64,000 bases of DNA from Rhytidiadelphus loreus. Taxonomy: Eukaryota; Streptophyta; Bryopsida; Hypnales; Hylocomiaceae. The position numbers were made by a program, and so were the translations under genes. The notes under the pieces were generated by a model. It ran no database searches. It had not been told where the DNA came from and worked only from the letters and a program-made list of their open reading frames with translations. The DNA lies in the NCBI GenBank assembly GCA_947034895.1, contig OX344765.1, positions 15,381,001 to 15,445,000 of the forward strand. Reading direction: 5' to 3'. Below, one piece after another: positions 10,215 through 21,600 of this stretch. Each line of letters begins with the position of its first letter. Positions within the stretch are counted from its first letter, which is position 1.

Positions 10215-13200
10215 ATGTCAAGTGCCAGTGGTTCGGCGTCCAATGGAAGTAAGATATGCGTGTCTGACACCCTTCAGAAACTTTGAATGCGAGGATCATG
10301 TACCGTTGCTAGAATCTCCAAATCACGCATGGTTTCGAATCTATGTGTTTGAGTATCGGGCACAAGGTGGAGTGGTGGACTACAGTGACCTAAGAAATTC
10401 ACGAGTACCGACGTTTGGTCATCGCAACGGGCCTGTTGGTCTGGAAGTTGTAATGTTAGACTCTTGCTGTTCCAGTTCAGTGGGAGGTGGATGAGTTCTG
10501 AAATCTCTAGGCATACGTAAGTGGGATTCAGAGTAGTTTAGGAGATAGAAAATGTTCATAGTTGAGTGCTTCCAATGGTGAAATGGAAAGATCAATACGA
10601 TAGGGCAAAAGTGGTGGGTGCTGTGAAATCCCATGTTCTTTCAATCTCTTCTCAATTTTCTAATTGAGGAAGATGATTCACCTCTCAAGTGTTGGAAGCA
10701 TGAAGATGAATTTTCAAAGTGGCCACTCCTTCCAAGAGCCATTGAAAAATATGAATGGGTAGTACTGTCGAATGATGAGAACCTCCAAGGGTGAAGTGGC
10801 TACTCTGGAACCCACTGTTGTGAAGATTCTCTTTCATCTCATGCTTGTGTGTGTGTGTGTGTGTGTGTTGGGATGGGGTTGGGGTTGGAAGGCGACATCC
10901 ATGCCGCCTTCCTGGTCTGGAATTCTAAAAGAACACCTGTTGCATTGGAGGAGAAGGAGTGACGTTAGCCCTAGGGCCATTGTGAAAGAGGAGCCTGCTG
11001 GGGTTAATCTAGCTGACACGCATGGCTTGCGCATGTAACCTAACCTGCTATTGGCCTGTTATGTTCTTTCAGACGGAGGAATGAATTACGGTGCCAATTT
11101 TCCAGCCTATAACCAATCAATACAAGGTGCAAGTAGCGCAGGCCCGTCAGAGTCAAATTGGAACGTGGATCCAGGTACTGGAACACCACGGAAATTCTAT
11201 GATATTCTCCGTCTGATGGATTAGGGCAAACCACAAATTTGAATTCAGTCAACGAGGCATGATCTGATTATTGTTTAAATGCCCACGGATGATCTGCAGG
11301 GCCGTCACAGACCTTGAACGGATGGGACGACCCCGTTGACGGCTGGGAGCTTCATCCTTCCTCCAACTCCTACGGCGACCTGAACAACGGCAAAGCGCCC
11401 TGGGACACGCTCTCCAACGGCTCCGGCTACTTCACCAAAGTGAAATCTTCCCGCAAGGGAGGGAGCTCCATCGCCTCCACCCCCCAGTACTCCGGTCGAG
11501 GAGCCGGCCGAGGCTCCAACCGCACCAACACCAATACCAGTCCAAGAGGCCGAGGCACCCCGCCCGGCAGGGGAGCCGGTCGAGGGAAGAACTTCAATGG
11601 CGGAAGAGCTAAAGCGAACTCCTCGTGGGGGCAGAACCAGAATGCGAGGCAGTATGAGGAGTATGGGGCTCCAGCCACACGAGGGTGGGAGAATGGGGCT
11701 GCCTTTCCAGCGCCTTCTCTCAGTCCTGAGAATAATGGATGGCAACATGTAGGGAGCCACAAGAGCCGCAACGGCTCCGAAAGCTCCTCCCGCAGCGCAC
11801 CAGGGGGCCAGACCCCGAAAGCCTGGCATCAGGGGGCCAGGGCATCGACGCAGCTCGTCTCGGCTGGGTCGTCAGGTAGGAAAGGATCCACGCGCTGAAA
11901 TTCATGTCCTTCGCAGATGATCATGTTTATTGTTGGAAGCCACAACTTTCATCATCTTTAGGGGTTTAGGGTTTAGGGTGACACTTGGGACGTGGGAGGT
12001 GTATGTCGGTAGCGAGTTTCGTCATCGTGATCTGCTGGGTTTCGGGGGTAGGGATAAGGGGTCATTTTTGACGCGTGAATGATGTTGATGATTGTTGCAG
12101 TGGATTAGACAGGTAGTGTGTTTCGGAGATTCTGGTTATTTGAATGCTGTTGTGCTCAATCGTTGAATACTGGATTTCAGACTTCGTTGTGAATGCAATA
12201 TATTCTACGGTGAATGCTGTCAACAGAGAATGAGTATGTTCAAGTGGACACTAAAGTTTCCAACGTTAAGCTTGGTTTCCATCCCTCTGACTTGTGTAAT
12301 GGCGTTGTATTGAAGTAAACATCAAATGTGCATCATCTCTCTCGTATCGATGTCCGCGAATATTGTTGTGCGCAGGAAATTCTTTGCCACAAGTGGAGGG
12401 TGGAAACGCCGAGGTGTATGACTACCCAGCGAGCCCGTACTCCGACAGCCAGTGCTCGGACCTGGACCACGTGGAAGACGACAGCGACGACGCGTTCTTC
12501 AGCGACGACTCGTACACGCAGGAATCTCACGAGGAGCAGAAGAAGATCAAGTGGTTCCGCGACTTCTTCCAGGACCTGGACAGCATGACGGAGGTCCAGT
12601 GCACCGAGCACGACCGGCAGTGGCACTGCCCGGCGTGCAAGGGTGGCCCAGGTGCCATCGACTGGTTCCGTGGCCTGGCTCCGCTGGCCACGCACGCTCG
12701 CACCATGCGCTCCCGGCGGGTGAAGCTGCACCGCAAGTTTGCCGAAGTTCTGGAAGAGGAGCTCCGCATCCGCAGGTCTGGCGCCCCAATCACTGTGGAC
12801 GGGACGCAGCTGGCGTTTGGGAAGTGGAAGGGACTGAACGAGGAAAACGAAGTGCAGCAACAGCCGCTCGTGATCTGGCCTCCCATTGTGGTTATCCAGA
12901 ATACGCAACTGGAGCAAGACGAAGAAGGAAAGGTATGGATGTGTCGGTAGTGAAGGTGCCATGGGGTGGTGCAGTGGATTGGAAATGTACGGTAGTAATG
13001 CCCAATATGACCACGATGAGTGATCCGAATACTTCAGAGAAGACATGAAGAACTGTGTTTTTTCAGTAACCGGTGGATTTGCTATGAATTTTTGAAGTGT
13101 GCTATCCTAGCAGGTCACTCTGAAGCCAACAATTGTTTCCATAATGGTCACTTCACTCATCTATCGTGGTCACGATATTTACTTAATAACCAACTCAATG

Positions 13201-16158
13201 TCCGAGTGGTTTCATTCTTTTGCAGAATTTTCTATTATGGCCTGACTTAAAAAAGGTAGAAGGTCCTATTGTTGCTAAAAAGTCTAATACTCTAAAACTG
13301 TCGCTTGAAACTTTGACTGGCGCCGCCCTCCATTGTAGCTCAATCTCATATATTAAAGAGGGTCGATTTGACCCCAAATTCATGGCCACAATGGGGCCGG
13401 CTACCTTGTGTTTCTGTAGGAAGCTACGTCCTCTCCTGGTTTTGGTGTGCAGAGGCCTTGGTTGATGCCAGTTTTGACAAGGGAATCAACTGGTTTGCAG
13501 TGGATTGGAATGGGGAACAAGGAGCTGGTGGACATGTTCAAGGATTACAACCCTTTGAAGCCTCGCCATGCTTATGGACCTCTCGGTCACCGTGGGATGA
13601 GCCTGCTCATCTTTTCAGATTCCCCAGGTGGTTACCACGATGCCGTCCGTCTTGGCAACCATTTCGTGAAATTACGAAGAGGGAGAGACGACTGGACTCG
13701 TCCTAGTAAGGCTATTTTTCGTCCTGGGGGTAATCGGGTTCTTTACGGCTACTTGGCTGTGAAGGAAGATCTGGATGTTTTCAACAGACACAGCAGAGGT
13801 ACTCACCTTTCTAAACCTAACTTCATATTTCAGAGGATGTTCAAACTGTGTCACTTATTTTAAATCCAGTTCTCTCCAATAATTGTCTACCATCAAGGAG
13901 TGAGTGACATGTCCTCAAAACCCTGTTTTTGTCAATGGGGACCACTTTTGGAAAATAACTGAATCTCTTTGGCATCTCATTTCTGGTGCAATCACATGAA
14001 GTTGCTATCTTGTACCTAAAAGGTTGTATGTATAGGGGTGTGAAAGCTATCTCTTAGTTACCCCCCTGGTTGATGCACTGTGTGTAAAGTAGGTGCAACT
14101 AAAAGTACCAATTCACCTAATCACACCAACATGTAAATTTCATCTTCACTTTAGAATTCTAAACCTGGGATAGTCTTACTTGTCTTACGAGATTTGAGCC
14201 ACTTAAATGATTGCTCTAAATTCAGCTTATAAAACGAAGAAGATGTACATTGTGGTGCAGTTAGGTTCTCCTACTTTAATCTGAGTTCTTAAATCACCCA
14301 TTTAAAATGTACTCTTGAGTCCCACTATTGTACTTTATTTCACAATTGCTTGTTTTGTTTATATTTCTGACACTCGTACGCACAGGTAAGACGTTGGTGA
14401 AATATGACGTGAGGAGGCTACAGGAGGTGGTGGTGGAGCCAATGCAGCGAATGGAGCAAGAGAATCAACAAATGCAGTATTTGCAGAGCGAGCACAACAC
14501 TCTCAAGAAGGCGGCCTGTGAGACGTCTAGGAATTTACAGCTCCGTGAGGAGGAGCTGCAAGTGATGCGAGATCGGGGGGAGAAGCAGCACCTTGAGAAC
14601 AAGCGTCAGGTATGCATGGAGTGTGTTCAACAACATAATATCAGCACTTCACCCTTATAATGACAAAATTGTTTAAGTAATTTGTGAGTTATTTTGAATT
14701 TTAACCTCTAAAAATATACGTAAATTGAATTTCTTATAATGCAATTACATATTATTTACGTTGTGTGACATCTAGAAAATGGAAATCACAATAATATTTC
14801 TGTTATGAATAATTCATGGTCAAAGTGGTTCGAATGACGACCCTAAAGGTCATTGTTGTCCCTTGAGGGTTAAATTTTATCTATGGGTATGAATAGTGGA
14901 AGTCACTACGTCCCCATATATTTTCTTGTTCTCTTATAGGTTTGTTTGCAATCCTATTCCCTTGCCTACCACTACTTTGCAAACTCGTTCTCGCATTGGC
15001 TTGTTTGCAATTCTATCTTCTTGGCTGTGTAGTGGTGCGTTGCAAACCGATTCTCAAGTTTGTTTGCAACCCTATCCGCTTGTCTACCATCGCTGTCCAA
15101 ACCTAATCTCCTGTAGCCTTGTTTGTAACCCTATCTTCTTGTCATCTGTTGCTTTTGGCTATCGCTTTTGGCTATCGATTAGTATTTGTCATTTAGTTCA
15201 TAGAACTCCATTAAATTTGAAGAGGTATGTGAATCCAAGGTAGGTAACGAGACGTTGTAGTAGCGACACTTCTTTTGGGTTCTAAGCTTGCATAAGGTAG
15301 TTGAAGAGACGTTATAGCTGATTTGAACAATCTCAAATTTACAAGCTTATTTTCAGGAGTTGGCATGCCTTTCATACCTTGCGCTTTCTTTAATGATCAA
15401 GCAAATTCTGGGTAGAGTTCAACCTGAAAATTCTGTTGTGCTCCCAGCTTGCGGACATGGAGGAGTTTTTCCAAAAGGAGAGTGCTAATTGGGCAGATGA
15501 GGTTGCTTCCAAGGACACTGAGTTGCAAAAGTTGCGAGACGATTTCGACAAAATGTACCAAAACCGTTGTCAAGAACTGAATGCTCAGCGTTCCAATCTT
15601 CTCAACAGTCAAGAGCAGCAATCCATGTAAGACTCTAACTCTTGAATTATCAGTACTAGATCGCGTAACTCGAATGTGTTTTTGCCGTTGCAAATGGCCT
15701 TGTGCTAAGGTTGGGAAGTCATTACTGTGTCTGTCACCGGCTTGAGTGCTTTCTTTGTTCTCATGTTTGGGTATGTCCCCGTTTTCAAGGGGCTTACAAT
15801 GCACTAACAACATCTGTCAGTGCATTGTAAGCATCTGTTAGTTCATAGTCTTGTTTTTGAATGACATGTATGTTATATGGGTGAATTTTTCAACCCCTGA
15901 TATCCCAGAATTGACCCTTTCATTTTGATATACAGAATGGCGGACGACATTCAACAAAAGACGAAGAAAGTGGAAGGCAGTTTGCTGGAGGCACAAGACT
16001 TTGAGAACAAGCTGAAGGAGCTGGAACAAAGGCACCACGAGGAGCGAATTCAGTTCCAGAAGCAGCAGCATGAGGGAGCCGTGGCCTTTGAGCAGAGGAT
16101 CAAGGCCGAGAGGACGGAGTTTTTGCACAGCTTTGAAAAGCAAATGCAAATTCAGTAA
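10215..16158 (+). CDS. SGS3: SGS3-like protein (RDR6 cofactor in tasiRNA/antiviral silencing)
   Basis: Spliced CDS: 10215-10248, 11073-11174, 11300-11875, 12376-12932, 13501-13798, 14386-14609, 15448-15626, 15936-16158. All introns are GT-AG, the frame is kept through all eight exons, and the total is 730 aa. The start is ATG 10215 (MSSASGSASNG). Residues ~108-152 are RG/GR-rich, ~265-290 acidic and serine-rich. The zf-XS domain (~320-366) contains WHCPACKGGPGAIDW and a downstream HAR/RRVKLHR. The XS domain (~400-522) contains VIWPPIVVI, WIGMGNKEL and YGPLGHRGMS. Residues ~523-730 are a Gln/Glu-rich coiled coil. The order matches plant SGS3, a cytoplasmic dsRNA-binding protein that stabilises cleaved RNA and works with RDR6 to make secondary siRNAs. 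It is about 100 aa longer than Arabidopsis SGS3, mostly at the N-terminus. Identity is secure; exon 1 rests on phase and splice consensus because the N-terminus is poorly conserved. XS/zf-XS also occur in the FDM/IDN2 family, but the N-terminal layout favours SGS3. Confidence 0.93.
10846..10869. repeat. (TG)n microsatellite in SGS3 intron 1
   Basis: Uninterrupted TG dinucleotide run of about 12 units, inside the 824-bp first intron of the SGS3-like gene. Confidence 0.9.
11957..11979 (+). repeat. Short telomere-like TTTAGGG run in SGS3 intron 3
   Basis: About three imperfect copies of the plant telomere heptamer TTTAGGG (telo-box-like) lie about 80 bp into intron 3. The run is too short to be an interstitial telomere block and could be a regulatory telo-box. 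Confidence 0.6.
14701..14873. mobile_element. Possible short TTAA-bounded element in SGS3 intron 6
   Basis: The segment starts TTAACCTCTAAA and ends CCCTTGAGGGTTAA, resembling the termini of the TTAA-bounded family seen elsewhere in the window. It is 173 bp long and lies in the 838-bp intron 14610-15447. Inverted-end similarity is weak beyond the first ten bases. Confidence 0.3.
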
Positions 16159-16879
16159 AGGAGGCGTTGCGTTCTCTCTCTCAGCTGGAAAGAGCAGCAA
16201 CCGCGCTGCACAATTGGCGCTTAGTTTTCTATCAATTTACTGCATTTGTGAATGAAGCCCTCTGCTCAAGTTTCTGTCGTGGCTATTGTGCTGGCACTTC
16301 GAAAAGGAAATTGAGGACATGGGCGGCCAAGCTACAAGCTTGTATTTGCACTTGTAATAGATTTATGATTGTCCCCTTGAGCTAATTTGTTTTAACAGTT
16401 GAAGAAGCAGCGTATTTGCAATGCTTATTCTTTCACAATTATCAACCATTCTTAATTTTCTGCTTTTCTGATCCGAGGTTCATAACGATCTGTGAACTTT
16501 AAATTATTGAGTTTTATATCCTCTCGTGGCAATGCAGTTTTGCAGTTCTCACTATTTCGAAGAGTCATTGAGGTAACGACCCGTTTCTGAAATTAACCCC
16601 TTTCAAGAACTAATTCTTGTCTAAAATGTTACTCCCTCTCTTCATGAGAAGTCTAGGGTCACTTTTTTATACACTTATTTTCAGCACTTTAAAATTTCAT
16701 AGTTTTTTCATGCAATGTCCGAAAAATGCAATGAGAAGAGAATTAGAGTGTTCTTTTGAATTCCAATAAAATCCATAATGTGTATCCATTAATATAGTAT
16801 GTAGAAATTACTTTTAGGTAATTTGACATTGTGGATTTCAAGGTTACAAGAGAGAAAAAAAGAAAAAAGTCATTTTTGA

Positions 16880-17122
16880 TCTAGTTGGATTTAAACTACA
16901 AGATTGCAAATAAGATCACAAGTTTATAACGTTTGAGGTTTGAAAAAAAGTCATTTTTGACCCAACTAGACAAAGACAATAGATTTTTAGCCCTTTTAGA
17001 TTAGTCATTTTTTACCAAGTCAAAAAAATATGATTGCAAGTTGACTTAAACTATATGATTGCAAGTTTATAACATTTGAAGTTTGAAAAAAAGTAATTTT
17101 GGACCCAACTAGAGAAAGCCAA
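16880..17122. repeat. Tandem duplication, about 143-bp period
   Basis: AGTTTATAACnTTTGAnGTTTGAAAAAAAGT...CCCAACTAGA occurs at 16921 and 17064, with related flanks. Confidence 0.75.
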
Positions 17123-17639
17123 CAGCCCTCTTGGATTAACCCTTAAAGGTCCAAATCCTTTTGAAGGTCCAAACCCTTTTGAAGGTCCAAACCTTTTTTA
17201 GCAATGTAGTGATTTTCAGCATCTCATTGTGAACAAAATTTTTATTTTTTTTCTTCGAAAATTTCACAAAACAATTTAAGGGGCAACAATTTTCATAGCT
17301 TTTGACTACATGGCTAAAAAGTTATTGCATGATGTGTAATTTTCAATGGTCGGACAAAAATCTTCCTTAAAAAAAACTTTCTTATATATTTATATATATG
17401 TGGAAAGCTTTGAATCATTCCATTTTGATTAATGAGATAAAAGTTATTAGGAGTTTTAGTTTGTAGATAGGTATAGTTTGTAGGTATAGAGAACCAATTT
17501 CGAATTTTTATTTTTTAAGAAAGTGTTTATTAAAGAATTTTTTTTTGGCTACCTAGGTTACCTTGTCGCTCATTGAAAATTACATATCATGCAATACCTT
17601 TTGACTATGTAATCAAGAGTTGCGCCTTAAAGCTACACC

Positions 17640-17925
17640 TTAAAGAAATGAAATTTTCATTCTATGAAATTTTCAAAGAAAAAAAAGATTTCCATTTGTA
17701 GTGAATTGCCCCAAATCACTATGTTGCCAAAAAACATATAGAAATTGTTGCACCTTAAAGCTACTCCTTGGGCACATGTTCTTTAAAATTTTCAAAAAAA
17801 ATAAAAATTTCCATTCGTAGTGAGTTGCCCCAAATCACTATGTTGCCAAAAAACATATAAATATTGTTGCACCTTAAAGTTACTCCTTAGGCACATGTTC
17901 TATGAAATTTTCAAAGAAGTTTAAC
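17640..17925. repeat. Tandem duplication, about 119-bp period
   Basis: Copies share GAnTTGCCCCAAATCACTATG, then TTGCCAAAAAACATATA and TTGCACCTTAAAG. A reversed fragment follows at about 17966-18005. Confidence 0.8.
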
Positions 17926-18051
17926 CCCTAAAAAAAAGTTTGACCCCCAAAGATCCAAACCTTGTTTTTTGGCAACATAGTGATTTGGGGCAATCACTAC
18001 GAATGGAATTTTTTTTGTCTACATAGAAATGAGAATTTATACTATTCATTA

Positions 18052-18634
18052 CACGGGGAGGACACTCCCCACGTTTTAGCAACCCACGTGCGGCGGAAAA
18101 AGTAATACAAGTAATACACCTTAAAATTTAATATTTTTTTCAAAAAAAAAATTATGGATAGATTTTACTACTTTAGAAGTTTATGTTTTGAATTATTGGT
18201 ATTTTTTTATGCTAATAGTAATTAGTTATAAATTTTTGAAGAAGAAAGATACATTGTAAAGCTGAAAATAACTTTCACACCTCTATATTATATAAGAAAA
18301 ATGATTTGAAAAATGAAAAAATGATTCTATAGAATAGCTTTCTATTGAAAGTTCATTTTGGTTGAATATTGATGCAATAGTCATCTTCATGAGAGCTCTA
18401 TAAATATTTTAGTTGGAGAACATGCCATTTTAGTTCATTTTTCAACCCTTTCTAGACAATATATCTTATGTTATTTGGAATTGAAATTTTTGTCAATAGA
18501 AACCTTTAGTCATTGTTAAACAAAGCTCAAAATTTTAGGATGAAATTATAGTTTATTCAAGGTGTATTATATGTATTACTTTTTCCACCACCACACGTGG
18601 GTACCCCAAATGTAGTGAGAGTGTCCTCCCCGTG
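18052..18634. mobile_element. hAT-like MITE with 8-bp target duplication
   Basis: Starts CACGGGGAGGACACTC and ends with its reverse complement GAGTGTCCTCCCCGTG. Similarity of the inverted ends continues for about 80 bp (GTAATACA..AATACACCTT). Flanked by ATTCATTA at 18044-18051 and 18635-18642. The 583-bp interior is AT-rich and non-coding. An 8-bp duplication fits the hAT superfamily; the terminal bases are not diagnostic. Confidence 0.75.
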
Positions 18635-18642
18635 ATTCATTA

Positions 18643-21600
18643 TTATATCTTCTTAGGTACATTCATGCAAAATTTCAAAATAAGGCATTTTACTTATTCT
18701 AAATCACTGTGCAACACGGGGAAGTCAAGAGTAAATTTCAAAAGCAAATAAGGCATCTAACTTACTCTAAATCACCCTACTTTACAAGGAGGTCAAGAAA
18801 TATGACAATACACTAGCTTGTTTTTGATGATTTTTTATGCATTGTAGAATTTTATTTTTTGAAATCCAAATGATGAAAACATAGGGCCAAGACTTAGTTA
18901 ACAAAGTTTAACTCCTCTTGGAGTGTGATTTTTGAACTAAATCAGTGTTTTCTTTTACAATTGCATACTATATCATTTTATATATATACATGCCAAATTT
19001 CAAAAGTAGATGAGGGGTTTAGCACAAGATGCCCAATCTACCTAAACTAATCCAAATTATTTGGGGTAGCATAACATTTCATTGGGGCATCTAATTAGAT
19101 TTTATTTTTCTTCCTAGGAAAGAATTAGTGTGTGCACCTTGTCTTAAAATTTCAAGAAACATCCATTCAAAATAGACTTTGTACTACCTAAACTTTCAAT
19201 TGTCCATTCAACAGACAATTGTCCTTTAGGGATTATTTCATAAGCTTAACTTTGCACATTTTGAATGTAACAAACAAGGAACTCTCTCCATTATAATGCT
19301 TTAGGGTTCTTCCATCCAATTATTGGTAGCTCTTTGGTCAAACTGAATTGTAGCTTTCTCCCAATCCGAAACTATCGAAAGGTACACTAAAGAATCTTGG
19401 AAGATTCTTTTGTTTTGCAAAGATAATTGCAAATAGAAACCTTTGGTCCTATATGTTCCTACATGCCATCCATTGTGCATACCATCCAATCCTTCCAATC
19501 AACCAACTCTTGATTCATAATTTTGTTGTTATTTTATACTAGTTAATTGTTCTAGTGTCTTGTCTTGATATCTTATTCTAGTGTTTAGCATAGGGCAATG
19601 TAGAACAATGAGATTTTGTATTTATATGGATTATTTACTAAACTTGACCCTTTGGATATCTTCATAGGGATGAGTGCAATACAATTTCTAATTTCTAAGA
19701 AAATGAAGTTTGATAAGTTTCTATTCTATTTTGTTGTTAATCTAAGGTTTCAAAATTGAAACTGAAGTTGAAAAGTTCATTCACTTAGTTAATTCTTTAG
19801 ATCCCAAGCAATTTTTGAAGGTTGTGCAAATTTAAAGAGCATCTTTTATAAATAAAAAATTTGTAAGAAGATTGAGAAGATGATTTGAAGTTATGATTGT
19901 ATAGAACAAATAAAGGCTTGATAGATGAAATGTGATTTAGAAACCAACAACATCCACCTTGTAAATTGGTAGAGAATGTAATATAAAGTCAAAGTAAGAA
20001 AATCTAGGATATTATTTGTACAATGCAATGTAGAAAATACAATGCAGTGTTGCTGCCAAATAGAAGACTTATTAAGTGAAAGATGCTTTGGATTCAAAAG
20101 TCCTACCTCCTATATAGAAAATAAGGTGCAAATTCAAATATAAGTGAAGAAATTGCAAGCCAAAATACAAAATATATACAAAAAGGAAAAGGTGGATAGA
20201 GAATCTCTCACTACAATGTTGATGATCATAAGAAGAGATTTTAGGCCTCTAAGAGACTGTTTTGGGTTGTTCCCTGTGTTGTGAACCATAACAAGGTAGC
20301 CAGATTATTAAATAATTTAAAAAAAAAAAAAAAAAAATTACTTTTTTAATAATTAAAAACAATTTAAAAACTATAAATTAGTATTAACTTAATATTATCT
20401 AATGTGGTAGTTTCTTTGCCACGTCAAACTACAACTACAATCCCGTTCTTGGACTATAGAAACTACAGAGAATTCCCAATCTCTTAACAAAACTCTTCAA
20501 AACTCTTCTTACAAAACAAAACATTTGTCAAAATAGAAGTGCATTATAATTATTGAAGGAATATATAATTGGGAGCATAATTAGATGGATTAGTTGGAAG
20601 TGAAAAAATACAAATAATCATATTGAAAACACATAAAGTACAAGAAAATCATTTGTAGTGTACTAAAGACAACAAGTTTTTTTTTCCATCTACTCCTAAA
20701 CTTATTCCTTTGTGCAACCATATAAGCAATCCTTACACTAGACTTTCCAAAAATAAGATACAATTGGTTGTGATGACTCCAATCGTGATTATATTAGAGT
20801 AAACAAAATTAGTCAATTACTTGGAATCAATGGTAAAAGGAAAGGAACAAAGCTAAAGCCTAGTGTAAGCACACTATAATGGCAATCACTCTTTTCCAAT
20901 GACAAAGTTAGGCATTTTGACAAGCATTTAATGCTAGAGTTTCAAAAGACATGTTCTATCTCTACTACTAGGTTCCATTTTTTTGTGAGCCTACATGGCC
21001 TATGTCATAACACAAACCTCAAACTTCAAAAATGAAAAATAAGTTACATATTTAATATGACAAACTTATCACAGAACAAAAAAACTCTATTCTTCATTGT
21101 AATTCCAAAAATTTATTGCTCACAACGTCTTCCATAACAATGATATCAATATCTACTTCTCCATACACATAAGGTATCATTGGCTACATATGGCATACAA
21201 GTCAAAAATCAAACTAGTAGATAGGGGTCTGACAATGCATTCCCAATCCCTTTTGTTGCAAGTATTTCCTAGTCAAGTGTCAAACACAACAATTTCACAA
21301 TGCGTAGAGTATATATTCAATTGCTTTTCAAACATGTGCTCTAGTAACATCTGTCTTGCAAATTTGTGACTTTCTAGAGGAATCTAAATTTTAGATGATA
21401 CCCATTCCATTGTTCTCCGATTCTATGTCATCTCATCAATTGTTGCTTTCAAAATCCTAACTTGTAAAGTTTTGGTTTTACATATCATTAGTCCTTGGTC
21501 TAGTGTTGGAAGATTTAACACTTAAAACATCATTGTCCACTTGGTGTTGTCATGCAAAGGTTGTTTTGAGGATAAATCAAAGGGTACTAACAAAAGCTTT

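Larger units (their letters stand above)
16159..18051. other. SGS3 3' region followed by AT-rich tandem repeats
   Basis: The first few hundred bases after the stop (to about 16500) are moderate in GC and probably include the SGS3 3' UTR. After that there is no gene. A TTAACCCTTAAAGGTCC terminus-like motif lies at 17136-17152. It is followed by three short head-to-tail copies of AGGTCCAAACCCTTTTGA. Confidence 0.45.

Noticed and set aside
12333..13046. 237-codon minus-strand open frame
   Set aside because: It is the antisense shadow of GC-rich SGS3 exon 4, whose sense frame carries the zf-XS domain.
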